From CAZYHS01 sp964647545 (lineage in GTDB: Bacteria > UBA10199 > GCA-002796325 > 1-14-0-20-49-13), in assembly GCA_964647545.1 (NCBI GenBank), contig CAZYHS010000011.1, positions 1 through 62,973 of the forward strand: a stretch of DNA of 62,973 nucleotides, read 5' to 3'. A model generated the notes under the pieces. That model ran no database searches, was not told the origin of the DNA, and saw only the letters and a list, made by a program, of their open reading frames with translations. Below are positions 34,596-43,399 of this stretch, one piece after another (the first letter of the stretch is position 1; every line of letters starts with the position of its first letter). A program made the position numbers and the translations under genes.

Positions 34596-35335
34596 ACAGC
34601 AAGGGCAACATCGTTGAAATATTTTCGTCGCTTCAAGGCGAGGGACCGCACACGGGCGAAGCCATGACCTTTTTGCGCTTTGCCGGATGCAGCTTCGGAT
34701 GCCGCTGGTGCGACACAACCCGCGCCACGAGCGTTTCACCGACCTACCGCATCGAAACCCCGCCGACCTCCGGCCGTTTTATCGACAATGCAAATCCGGT
34801 CACTCCCGAGGAACTTGCAAAGCAGCTTACATTCTTCGCCGATCCGACAATTTCCGTCACCGGCGGCGAACCGCTCGAACAGGCCGATTTCATTCTTTCG
34901 TGGCTTAAGAATCATCATCCGCAAAAAAAGATCCTGCTTGAAACTAACGGCGTCTTCTCGACCGAACTCGAAAAACTTTCGGGGTTTGTCGATATCGTCA
35001 GCATGGACATGAAATTGCCGTCGTCAACGGGCCGGCGCGAATATTGGAGCGAACACGCAAAATTTTTATCGACCGCCATAAGAACCAGCAAGGAGACCTA
35101 CGTCAAAATTGTCGTAACTCCCGACACGACGACGGTCGATGTTCAACAGGCGATCAAAATAATCAGCTCTATCAATAAATTTGTGCAGGTTGTGCTGCAG
35201 CCGGTGGCGTCCCACGAAGGCTGCGTGTTGAAAACGACCGACGAAAAGGTCAGCTCGGTCGCACGACTTTGCAAGGCGTGGCTTCCAAACGTCTCCATCA
35301 TGCCGCAGATGCACAAGTTAAACGGATGGCTGTAA
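34592..35335 (+). CDS. queE: 7-carboxy-7-deazaguanine synthase
   Basis: A radical SAM enzyme that converts carboxytetrahydropterin into 7-carboxy-7-deazaguanine. The protein has about 247 residues. I choose the TTG at 34592 because aggtgg lies 5 nt upstream and the codon overlaps the preceding stop; a GTG at 34583 is the alternative. Motifs are IFSSLQGEGPHTGEAMTFLR, the cluster-binding CSFGCRWC (CxxxCxxC), and SVTGGEPL. It is far from queC/queD (55.7-56.7 kb). It ends 6 nt from the convergent end of the eight-gene paralogue operon, with no terminator between them. Confidence 0.94.
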   Translation: MNSKGNIVEIFSSLQGEGPHTGEAMTFLRFAGCSFGCRWCDTTRATSVSPTYRIETPPTSGRFIDNANPVTPEELAKQLTFFADPTISVTGGEPLEQADFILSWLKNHHPQKKILLETNGVFSTELEKLSGFVDIVSMDMKLPSSTGRREYWSEHAKFLSTAIRTSKETYVKIVVTPDTTTVDVQQAIKIISSINKFVQVVLQPVASHEGCVLKTTDEKVSSVARLCKAWLPNVSIMPQMHKLNGWL

Positions 35336-35341
35336 AAGCAG

Positions 35342-36322
35342 CTACTTTTTTTCGACCCTTCTTCGCATGCTTGCCTTAACAGCGTCTAGCCCAGCCATTA
35401 AATTTCTAACTTCGATCGCGCTTCTTACAAAATCGTTGGCGATGGTCATCTTGAGCTCGAGAAGAATGCTGTGCCTCTTGGATAGGCCAATTTTGGGGAT
35501 TATCGGATTCAGGGTCGGCGATACCATGCTAACAGCCGAATAGGCCCCCGTGGCGTTAAGGCTTTTCGACCTCTTTTTTATAGCCGGGCCGTACTCTTCA
35601 ATAAAATCACGGTTGAAATAGGGGCTCAGCCGCTTGAAATATAACCTTGCAAGCTTTATGTCCTCGGGATTTTCGGAACTAAGCAAATGTTTAATTAGCT
35701 CTTTGGAGGCGTCAACCGCAGCGTCAAATGCGAATCTGTCGCCTGTCACGTTGCTAAAGAACATCAAAACTCTTGCTTTCGTATCCAGAGCAAATGAATA
35801 GATGTCAAACGCTTCGGTGTTGGCAATTCCCTCTTTTTTCACGATGGGTTCGAGCATATCGACCGCAACCTGAGTTGCATCGTTCGCTCTGGCCATGAGA
35901 GTGATCATAGCGCCTATTTTTCGATTGAACTCCCTGTCTTTATCGCTTGCTGAAAGAGAAAACATTTTGAATGCTGCAAGCTCGACATGAATAGCGACCG
36001 CACTGATCGCATAGAACACTTTCTCAGGAACACTTTTGGCAACTTCCATTTTTCTGAAACAGTCTTTCATCCCCTTGTCCGCTTTGTCGTCGGCGGATAT
36101 TCTGTTCCGCCTCCCGGCGAACAGCCCAAAGACAGGGAGATATCTCCACCACGAAACGGCATCATCGCTTTTTAAAACCGTGTGAAACGGCGCCCCTTGA
36201 AGATAAGAATCTGCAACCTCGTTTCGCAGCACCCCACCGGCCAAAACGCCTGAGTAAGCCCCGTCACGGGCGCCAGCATCTTCATGCCGCGGCGAAGTTA
36301 TCAGTTCGACTTTTATTCCCAC
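35342..36322 (-). CDS. Paralogue family protein P1 (unknown function, short type)
   Basis: A 326-residue protein, last gene of the eight-gene operon. The N-terminus is MGIKVELIT. A variable segment leads to WWRYLPVFGLFAGRRNR (residues 58-74). A helical core follows with FFSNVTGDRF (188-197) and then ELIKHLLSSENPEDIKLA. The C-terminal helix NLMAGLDAVKASMRRRVEKK carries the family tail. The GTG start has a ggagg site. There is no signal peptide and only the one short hydrophobic motif, so it is probably cytosolic or weakly membrane-associated. I recognise no known family. Confidence 0.75.
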   Translation of the reverse strand: MGIKVELITSPRHEDAGARDGAYSGVLAGGVLRNEVADSYLQGAPFHTVLKSDDAVSWWRYLPVFGLFAGRRNRISADDKADKGMKDCFRKMEVAKSVPEKVFYAISAVAIHVELAAFKMFSLSASDKDREFNRKIGAMITLMARANDATQVAVDMLEPIVKKEGIANTEAFDIYSFALDTKARVLMFFSNVTGDRFAFDAAVDASKELIKHLLSSENPEDIKLARLYFKRLSPYFNRDFIEEYGPAIKKRSKSLNATGAYSAVSMVSPTLNPIIPKIGLSKRHSILLELKMTIANDFVRSAIEVRNLMAGLDAVKASMRRRVEKK

Positions 36323-36333
36323 AAAACCTCCGA

Positions 36334-37311
36334 TTATTTTTTCTCAATGCGGGTAAGCGTGCTTCTTAAGACCTCGTGCAGACCCCGTCTAAGATGCGAC
36401 ATCTCGCGATAAAATTTGACGGAGTCCCTAATCAGCGCATCACGAATCAATTTTGCACTAACCTCGGAACCCGCTGCTAACGGCCTGAACGTGTGATTTT
36501 CGTAAGGCAATATTTCCGGTATCGGAGAGAAAAGAAACATCCCCATGTTCTTGCTCAAATTTTCCGGAACCGCGCACATTTCGGCGAATTTATTAAAAGA
36601 TTCTCCTCCGAAATAGAGTTTTGCGAAATATGCGTAAAATCTCAGCAGCTCTTTGTCGGCCGGATTTGTAGATTCGGCGAGTTTTTCAAACAAATGAAGC
36701 ATTGAACCTTTTGCCGCTTCATAAAAATATTTTTCGCCGGTGACGTTGCTTAAGAATATCTGCCATCTTACCTTTACGTCGAGCATCCTAATCGACCAAT
36801 GCGAAAGTTTTTCGGAGCCGCTATTTGCGTTGACTCTGGCGTCTTCGATTTCTCCGTAACCGGAAACAACCTCGTTCCCGCCTCTTGAGACCATCAAGGC
36901 AATATTTGAAAAATATCTTGCGGCCTTTTTGTCCCCCCTGCCTCTCAAAATGACCGCCCGCCCCATTAGATCTTCGGCTATATCGAGAAGCTGCGCGACA
37001 TACTGTATTTTATAGAATGCATTTTCGCCTACCGGCGCGCTGGAAGCCTTTGAGAGATATTCACCTAGGATCCTTCTCTCGTTATTGTGCCACGCGTCTT
37101 TTCCGGATATGATCGAAAAAAATCCTACCAGCGGAAGCAGCGTCCAAAGAGAAAACACTTTCTCGTAGTGCGATACTTTTTGATAGTAACTTATGCGCGT
37201 TTGGACATCGCGATTTTGGTAGTCGCTTGAAACAACGTTGTCTCTTCTTTCGCCGGAAGATGGCGAATAAACGCCGACTTGTTCTGCCTGTAATTTAACC
37301 GATATGCTCAT
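36334..37311 (-). CDS. Paralogue family protein P2 (unknown function, short type)
   Basis: 325 residues. The start is MSISVKLQAEQ with an AGGTGAAGA ribosome site. The hydrophobic motif is LWTLLPLVGFFSIISG (55-70), the core motif FLSNVTGEKYFYEAA (186-200) and the tail HLRRGLHEVLRSTLTRIEKK. It is the family member most like P1 in length and in the SNVTG core. Like P1 it lacks the roughly 90-residue insert of the long paralogues. It lies 11 nt upstream of P1 and 24 nt downstream of P3. Confidence 0.75.
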   Translation of the reverse strand: MSISVKLQAEQVGVYSPSSGERRDNVVSSDYQNRDVQTRISYYQKVSHYEKVFSLWTLLPLVGFFSIISGKDAWHNNERRILGEYLSKASSAPVGENAFYKIQYVAQLLDIAEDLMGRAVILRGRGDKKAARYFSNIALMVSRGGNEVVSGYGEIEDARVNANSGSEKLSHWSIRMLDVKVRWQIFLSNVTGEKYFYEAAKGSMLHLFEKLAESTNPADKELLRFYAYFAKLYFGGESFNKFAEMCAVPENLSKNMGMFLFSPIPEILPYENHTFRPLAAGSEVSAKLIRDALIRDSVKFYREMSHLRRGLHEVLRSTLTRIEKK

Positions 37312-37335
37312 TCTTCACCTGCTCTTTCTTCGTAG

Positions 37336-38301
37336 TTATCTCTTCTCGATTTTTTTAATGAGCTGTCGCTCAACCTCGTTCATACCGTCGCGGAGCCTTA
37401 CGGTCTCTGCCATAAATCTCATCACATTATTGTAGAACGCCAAACGCAGCACCAAATATCCCTCGCCGCAATACTTGTTTTGAATATAAGGAATTTGAGG
37501 GGCAAGTTCTGGCATAGCATCTTTGATAACACGAAACGCGCCCCTATTAAGGTTTTGAACATTTCGCTCTTTGAACGAAATTAGCGTCGTCTGCCTGAAC
37601 ATTCCGTCGAAACGGTCGCGATTAATCTCAAAGAACATTTTTGCTATGCGATGTTCTTTTGCATCGTCGGATTCAAGCAAAATTCCAATGAGCTCTTTTA
37701 CGTTCTTAAGGGCTTCTTGGTAAGCGGTCTGCGTATGCGTTGTGTTCGAGATAAAAATAGATATCCTTGCGAGTGTTTCCATGAAGCGCCTTGAATACCA
37801 TTTGGCATCGTCATTAGACTCTATTAAAACCTCGTTGCGATACGACATTAGCGCCGACGCCCTATAAAGCAGGCCGATGGCGTCATTTATGGCATAATCT
37901 ATTTCGGCCGGAGATATTTCAAACGCGGTCTTAACCAGCCTCGCAAAGATCGAACCGGACAAATGCACTTTTAAAATGGCAGACTGCAACTGAAAGTGCA
38001 TTTTTTCAACGCCGGACGACCTCTCCATCGCATGAATCATGCTGTTCATCGAAGCGCGAAGTTTATTTTCCGGCTCATACGCAACTTCGTCAAGATCTCT
38101 CCCCGACGACAAAAGCATAAAAAGCGGAAAGAACTTCCAAAGTCCAAAACTATCCTGATACGAGTCATTTGCCGTGAGAGTTCGATATCTGGAAATCAAA
38201 TCATCGTCGATCTTCGCAAAACTTTGCGGGCGGGCGATGTCCTTCCCGCCAAACTCAGTCGGCTCGACAGCGTGCTTTTTCAGATCGACTAAAATTCCCA
38301 T
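37336..38301 (-). CDS. Paralogue family protein P3 (unknown function, short type)
   Basis: About 321 residues from the ATG of MGILVDLKKHA. A longer reading to 38340 overlaps P4 and would hide the family N-terminus, so I reject it. The motif LWKFFPLFMLLSSGRD is at 54-69 and FISNTTHTQTAYQEA at 183-197. The tail is VRLRDGMNEVERQLIKKIEKR. The gap from the P4 stop is 4 nt. The THxxAY variant after SN links it to P6 and P7 (SHC, THD), whereas P1 and P2 have TG. Confidence 0.75.
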   Translation of the reverse strand: MGILVDLKKHAVEPTEFGGKDIARPQSFAKIDDDLISRYRTLTANDSYQDSFGLWKFFPLFMLLSSGRDLDEVAYEPENKLRASMNSMIHAMERSSGVEKMHFQLQSAILKVHLSGSIFARLVKTAFEISPAEIDYAINDAIGLLYRASALMSYRNEVLIESNDDAKWYSRRFMETLARISIFISNTTHTQTAYQEALKNVKELIGILLESDDAKEHRIAKMFFEINRDRFDGMFRQTTLISFKERNVQNLNRGAFRVIKDAMPELAPQIPYIQNKYCGEGYLVLRLAFYNNVMRFMAETVRLRDGMNEVERQLIKKIEKR

Positions 38302-38305
38302 ACTT

Positions 38306-39553
38306 TTATTTTCGTTCCGGCCGGCGCATGGTTCTTTCAACCAGCTCCAATTTTTCTCTAAGCATTTTTAATTCGCGCAAAAAGATCTCCGGACATTTGA
38401 CGGCATTGGCTAGAAGCTCTGTAGCGACCTTCCCTTTTTTCACATCTGGAAAATTCCTGCGAAATACAGGGGGCGTCAAGACCGCCATCGCGGCGTCTGG
38501 AAAGGTTTCCACCGGATGAAACTGTGTCAGCGAAATCCCTTTGTAAAAAACTTCCACCCCCGCGATTGTCAACAGCCTCTCTCCGGCCGGTGAAGCCCCT
38601 TTCTTGATAAATCTTTCCAGCGTACGCCGTTCGGCATTCAAGGATTTTTGAAGCTCTCGCGGCGTCAAATCTTGTTTAACAAGCTCCAGTTTAATTAGTT
38701 CGAGAACAACCTCTTTCATCAACGGAAGAAGCGCTGTCCGCGTAACCGTCAATTTGGAAGATTCAATATCATTCTGAGAGTAGCGCCCTGCTTGGGCATC
38801 TAAAAATCTTAAAACATATTTTATGTCTTCGGCCAAGCCCGTGTTCAATAAAATGTTAAAGAACACGCCCATATTTAGATTTGTGGCCTTGAATTTTTCT
38901 AAAAAGCCCGTCATGTTCCACAAGAAAACGTCCGACTCGACAAGAGCGTCAAACAACATCAGGTGATTTCTCGAAAAATCAGACTTGCCGGGTGAAATCG
39001 TGCTCATCTGAGCCTGTTCAGTAAAAAAGAATGCAAACGATTTAAACGATTCAAACAAACGCGAGGCCGCTTCTTTAATGTAAGCTTCGCTTTTTTCGCC
39101 GATGCTAATAGGCTTAACACTGCCATCTTTGCTCACGACATCAAATTTCACTGCCTGTGAAATTTTAATTGCATGACTTACCTTTAAAACTGCCGCCTCG
39201 ATCTCCGTCTGCCAGAACATCATGATAAAATAGGCTCTCGCCTCCGGTTCGGCGCTCGCGCTTACTTGAGCTTTATACATTTCGGCGGTTTTATGGATGA
39301 CCCCAACCTGTTCGCGAATTCCTGAAACATCATTTCTGTCGGGCCTGCGAGAGCCGGTAAATAGCCCTAAAAGCGGAAAAGCAAGCGACCAGTCAAATCT
39401 AGAATCTGTAGCGATCTCTGCTTGATAAGCCGATCGCTCACAAACCGATCCATCTGCCCGAGGCACGCTAAGGCCATTTTTAAAAAATCGGGTTCCGGCA
39501 ATTTTACAATCTTCGAAACCGGTTTTATTATTTAGATCGACTTTTACACCCAC
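38306..39553 (-). CDS. Paralogue family protein P4 (unknown function, long type)
   Basis: 415 residues, N-terminus MGVKVDLNNKT (GTG start, cggag site). The motif is FDWSLAFPLLGLFTGSRR (53-70). The core motif is degenerate, FLWNMTGFLEKF, at about 210. An extra segment absent from P1-P3 follows (residues about 290-375: LTPRELQKSLNAERRTLERF; VEVFYKGISLTQFHPVE), before the tail ELKMLREKLELVERTMRRPERK. The segment around residues 88-130 (EARAYFIMMFWQTEIEAAVL) matches P5 (EARAYYSFMQFNAEIEIAY) best. Confidence 0.75.
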   Translation of the reverse strand: MGVKVDLNNKTGFEDCKIAGTRFFKNGLSVPRADGSVCERSAYQAEIATDSRFDWSLAFPLLGLFTGSRRPDRNDVSGIREQVGVIHKTAEMYKAQVSASAEPEARAYFIMMFWQTEIEAAVLKVSHAIKISQAVKFDVVSKDGSVKPISIGEKSEAYIKEAASRLFESFKSFAFFFTEQAQMSTISPGKSDFSRNHLMLFDALVESDVFLWNMTGFLEKFKATNLNMGVFFNILLNTGLAEDIKYVLRFLDAQAGRYSQNDIESSKLTVTRTALLPLMKEVVLELIKLELVKQDLTPRELQKSLNAERRTLERFIKKGASPAGERLLTIAGVEVFYKGISLTQFHPVETFPDAAMAVLTPPVFRRNFPDVKKGKVATELLANAVKCPEIFLRELKMLREKLELVERTMRRPERK

Positions 39554-39564
39554 GCTTTTCTCCG

Positions 39565-40851
39565 CTACTTTCTAACCTCAGGCTTTTCCATTCTTTCACG
39601 CACAATTTTGAAACCCTCACGAAGCTCTCGAAACTCGCGCATGAAAACAACAGGCTGCTGCAGCGCCGTGAAAGCGACCCTTTCATTGATGCTAAGTCTG
39701 TTCGACATGACATTCGGCATCAGCGGTTTTAGAGCCGGCATCGCAACGACTGCTTCGTTGGCAGGCGTTCCTTCCGTAAACTGTCTAAGCGGCACAAACT
39801 TCTCAAGTGCGATCGAGTAAAACAAAACCTCCCCATCAATCACCTGCAAGTGTGCTGCGTTAGGCTTTTTGAGGCCTTTCAATATTAAATTGATGTGCCC
39901 TTCCTCGCCGCCGATCAACGCACGCTGCATGGCGGGGCGCACCCCTTTTTTTCGCAGCTCTCTTGCTATAAAGCCCATGATTTTATCGAATTCGTTCTCA
40001 AGAATTATTCCGCCAAGAGTTTTCATAAGCTCATTGAATCGCTCCTGTGGCATAAAATTAGAATATTTCCCGAGCAACCCGAGCGCAGCATTGGCATCTG
40101 TCGATTCGCCCGATCTTGCAGTAAAGAAAGCTCCCTCCGCGACCCTTAGCGCCACATTATTGAAAATGCCGGCTTCCTGAACAATGTTGCTCAGAAAAGT
40201 TTCAAGCCCGATGAGTGCGTGCAAAAACCCAAGCCGGTTTCTGTAATCTGAAAATGGCTTGGTGCGATAATTTAGTTTTTCGTATGCATCGAAGAAGTGC
40301 TCATAGGCGCTCAGAATCTTCGCTGCGCCTTGTCTGGCAAGCGTCTCGGATATCGCCGCAAGTTCCGTCGCAAGTGGGGTTTCTGCGGCGGTCGGACTTC
40401 CTCGTACTATAGCCAGCTTTGGGACGACGTTCTGAGCGGCCTCGGGGGGAGCCTCATCGAACGTTGATTTGCGCCCCAAAACAAGAGCTGCCGTTGACTC
40501 TTCGTAAGCTATCTCTATTTCGGCGTTAAACTGCATGAACGAATAATAGGCGCGCGCCTCATGCCCTTTGGCTTGCGCGACAAGGCCCCGATAGAGCTCG
40601 TATTCTTTGCGTAGCTGCACCAAGTTCTCGCCTTCAAAATCGATCTTCATGCCGGAAAATAATCCGAACAACGGAAAAAGACCTAACCAGTTGAAACGGT
40701 CGTTTCTTTTTTCAGGAGAAATAAGAGCAAACGACGATGAAATGGGCTCTCCCTCGACAACGCCATCCACATTGCTTTCACTTGAAACTTCATTTGAAAA
40801 ACCGGCCGCATCATTTTGTACGGCAGATTTTAAATTCACAGATACCGACAT
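39565..40851 (-). CDS. Paralogue family protein P5 (unknown function, long type)
   Basis: 428 residues, N-terminus MSVSVNLKSA after a strong ggaggag site. The motif is FNWLGLFPLFGLFSGMK (53-69) and the core FLSNIVQEAGIF (219-230). The long-type segment has LRKKGVRPAMQRALIGGEEGH-type sequence and EVLFYSIALEKFVPLRQF. The tail is ELREGFKIVRERMEKPEVRK. An Ala/Pro-rich insertion (about residues 130-165) suggests a flexible linker inside the helical core. Gaps to neighbours are 11 nt on both sides. Confidence 0.75.
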   Translation of the reverse strand: MSVSVNLKSAVQNDAAGFSNEVSSESNVDGVVEGEPISSSFALISPEKRNDRFNWLGLFPLFGLFSGMKIDFEGENLVQLRKEYELYRGLVAQAKGHEARAYYSFMQFNAEIEIAYEESTAALVLGRKSTFDEAPPEAAQNVVPKLAIVRGSPTAAETPLATELAAISETLARQGAAKILSAYEHFFDAYEKLNYRTKPFSDYRNRLGFLHALIGLETFLSNIVQEAGIFNNVALRVAEGAFFTARSGESTDANAALGLLGKYSNFMPQERFNELMKTLGGIILENEFDKIMGFIARELRKKGVRPAMQRALIGGEEGHINLILKGLKKPNAAHLQVIDGEVLFYSIALEKFVPLRQFTEGTPANEAVVAMPALKPLMPNVMSNRLSINERVAFTALQQPVVFMREFRELREGFKIVRERMEKPEVRK

Positions 40852-40862
40852 CTTCTCCTCCG

Positions 40863-42125
40863 CTATTTTTTCTCGACTCTTTCGACAGTTCTTCGTCTGA
40901 CCGCCCTTAAATCCTCGCGCAGCTTGGCAAGACCTTCCATGAAAACTTCGTTTCTATGGTGAAACGCTTCACCAAGGGTTTGACTAAGCGGGCCTTCGCC
41001 GCCGGAGGAGCGACGTCTGAACTTAACGACCGGAGCGTGCAAAATCGGGAGCTGCCCGAAGAACGGAGTTTTACTCTCCATTAATTTTGCATAGAACGGT
41101 TCGAGTTCAATCGCCCGCCACAGAGCCTCGGAATAGAACATGAACGCCGGCTCCGACAAGGTGCCGTCGTTAAAGAGATTGGAGCCTCCATCGGAATTGG
41201 TTCGGCCCGACAATATTTTTTTGAAATTCTCACGATCTTCACTCAACCTTGCTTCAATGATCCTCTCTGGTAGCCCCTCGGCGCGCAATTCGCCCTTGAT
41301 GAACTCAAAGATCGCCTCTTGAGTGACATTAAGCTTCTCTCTCGCGGTTAACATGAGCATTCTTTCGACCAGCGCCGTGTCAAAATGGTCGCTGTATTTT
41401 GCAAGCACGTACTCAACTGCGCCGAGTCTTTCGACATCAGGCACCGAGTCTAAGACAGATAAAAGAGTGCCGATATTTCCCTTGGAGATCAGAAATACGA
41501 TCTCGCAATGGCTCACGTTGCTGACATAGACAAGAAAATCCACAACCGCCTTACTGAACTCAATGACATTTCGTCCCCAGTTCATTTTAGGACGTTCGTT
41601 AACAGCTTCCATTCCGAACTGTATGGCCAGCACTTTGGACGCCGCGCTGAACTCGGTCACCATCGACTCCATTAAGAACGCCCCCTTCTCTATTTCTCTA
41701 CTTGCGCTCACTTGTTCGTTTTCTGTTTCGTTCGCGTTTAACAGCGAAGCGGCCTTTGAAAAATGCCTGAAGACGATTTCGATCTCGGCCTCTAACTGTT
41801 CCAGTCGCATTCCGGCATATTGATCAAAGCCGAGATTTCTTTTGCTCTTAACATTTCGCGATAAAGCTTCGGCTCGTTTGTAAAGCTCATCCATGGAAAG
41901 CTCTTCAAAACCCGCCCGAGAAGGCCCAAAGAAGAAACCCATCACCGGAAAAAATTCGAGCAGGCTAAAGAGTTTTTTTTCGTCCTTTGCGGGGGCACGT
42001 GTCGAATACGAATCAACCCCAATTTGACCTGTCGCCGAAACGGCATTGGCCAGCGCACCGCCTGTCGGCAAAACAGGTCCCGTCTCATTTTCCCCCGAAC
42101 TGTTCAGATTAATTTTAATCGACAT
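40863..42125 (-). CDS. Paralogue family protein P6 (unknown function, long type)
   Basis: 420 residues, N-terminus MSIKINLNSSG. The hydrophobic motif FSLLEFFPVMGFFFGPSR (53-70) has Leu where most paralogues have Trp. The core motif is YVSNVSHCEIVF (200-211). The long-type segment includes LRAEGLPERIIEARLSEDRE and AFMFYSEALWRAIELEPF, and the tail is KLREDLRAVRRRTVERVEKK. EQLEAEIEIVF at about 109-119 matches the IEIA block of P4 and P5. Confidence 0.75.
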   Translation of the reverse strand: MSIKINLNSSGENETGPVLPTGGALANAVSATGQIGVDSYSTRAPAKDEKKLFSLLEFFPVMGFFFGPSRAGFEELSMDELYKRAEALSRNVKSKRNLGFDQYAGMRLEQLEAEIEIVFRHFSKAASLLNANETENEQVSASREIEKGAFLMESMVTEFSAASKVLAIQFGMEAVNERPKMNWGRNVIEFSKAVVDFLVYVSNVSHCEIVFLISKGNIGTLLSVLDSVPDVERLGAVEYVLAKYSDHFDTALVERMLMLTAREKLNVTQEAIFEFIKGELRAEGLPERIIEARLSEDRENFKKILSGRTNSDGGSNLFNDGTLSEPAFMFYSEALWRAIELEPFYAKLMESKTPFFGQLPILHAPVVKFRRRSSGGEGPLSQTLGEAFHHRNEVFMEGLAKLREDLRAVRRRTVERVEKK

Positions 42126-42134
42126 AATTTTATT

Positions 42135-43385
42135 CTACCTTTTCTCCACCTTCTCCACCATTTGAGCCCTTACCATTTTGAACCCTTCACGAAGCTCGCA
42201 AATTGCATCCACAAAATGGTTCACGTTGGCCCTTGCAAAATAATAAATCGCTTCTCTCGGCTGGGGCACCGCGCCGATTCTCCTAATCTGCGGATGCAAC
42301 GCAGGTAACCTTGGCAGTATAAGTCCTTCGCCGGTTTCTTTGAGCGGCAATTCACAGTCAATTGCCGGAGAATAGACCGCAAGAGCAGTGCCGTTAACGA
42401 TCAGATTATTTAATCCGGTTACGCGATCCTTCGCGTGTTTAATTATCCTATCGAGGCTCTCAGCCTCGCCGGCCATCAACAAGCGGATCTCTTCAGGAGG
42501 AGCGCCTCTCTCACTCAACCGCTCCGATATCTCGCGCAAAATTGCTTCACGATTGTGTTTTACAATAGTCCTTCCGATCGCTTCGAGAATTACCTCGCGA
42601 TTTTCCAGAGAAATGTGAGCCTCAAAGTCGGCCAAAATTCTCTTGGCTTCAAAAACGTCGTTGGAATTTGGCGAACCGATGAGATAATAAATGAGCAGAT
42701 GAACTCTTTCGATTGTGCGCTGAAAGAAGGCCTCGTCGTGAGTTACGTTACTTAAGAAAGCCAAGCTTCTAACAAGCCCCGCCATGTACATTACCGGATT
42801 GCGGCCGTATTCAACAAAGTTGTCGGTAGCAAGCCTCTGTTTGCTGTCAAACTCGGAAAAATAGCTGTTCATTTCAAGGACAAGCTGTTCAAGCAAGCCC
42901 GAAGCAGACTGAAGATATTTTGACGCAATGCTGTTTTGTAATTTAATATATTCGCTATCGCTGTTCTGCGTTCTTGGAATATCTGAATAGAAAGTCCCTT
43001 TTATGGCGATAGAACTTTTTATCTCCCGATAGGCGAGCTCAAGCAGGATTTGAAATTTTTCAAAGTTAAAAAGTACCTGATTTTCAGTCTCAACGCTCTC
43101 GGCGCTCTTTCTATCAAGCGAAAGATAAGTCACCCAGAGCATGTCGTTTGAAACATGTTCCGACATCGAACCCTGCCCGCCAAATAAAAGAGCCATCGGG
43201 AAGATATTCCACCAGCTCGCGCGATTGAATGGCGAAACGACCTGAGAGGTCTCTTCGTGATCGGCTAGAAATCGGCTTGCACTCGAAGAAAGAGGAGCTT
43301 CGAACTTTTTTGCGGCTCCCGCAGATTTTTCCGTAGAACCCGAAACCTTGCGCTGACCTGCATTGATGTCAACTTTAACGCTCAT
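42135..43385 (-). CDS. Paralogue family protein P7 (unknown function, long type)
   Basis: 416 residues, N-terminus MSVKVDINAGQ, ribosome site aaggga. A Ser/Ala-rich stretch (10-45) precedes ASWWNIFPMALLFGGQGS (56-73). The core motif is AFLSNVTHDEAFFQR (209-223). The long-type segment has LSERGAPPEEIRLLMAGEAE and GTALAVYSPAIDCELPL, followed by RLPALHP. The tail is ELREGFKMVRAQMVEKVEKR. The tail is nearly the same as in P5, which supports recent duplication. Confidence 0.75.
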   Translation of the reverse strand: MSVKVDINAGQRKVSGSTEKSAGAAKKFEAPLSSSASRFLADHEETSQVVSPFNRASWWNIFPMALLFGGQGSMSEHVSNDMLWVTYLSLDRKSAESVETENQVLFNFEKFQILLELAYREIKSSIAIKGTFYSDIPRTQNSDSEYIKLQNSIASKYLQSASGLLEQLVLEMNSYFSEFDSKQRLATDNFVEYGRNPVMYMAGLVRSLAFLSNVTHDEAFFQRTIERVHLLIYYLIGSPNSNDVFEAKRILADFEAHISLENREVILEAIGRTIVKHNREAILREISERLSERGAPPEEIRLLMAGEAESLDRIIKHAKDRVTGLNNLIVNGTALAVYSPAIDCELPLKETGEGLILPRLPALHPQIRRIGAVPQPREAIYYFARANVNHFVDAICELREGFKMVRAQMVEKVEKR

Positions 43386-43399
43386 CTTTATCCCTTATC

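Noticed and set aside
38302..38340. Upstream extension of P3 by 13 codons
   Set aside because: It lies in the end of P4, and the conserved family N-terminus starts at 38301.
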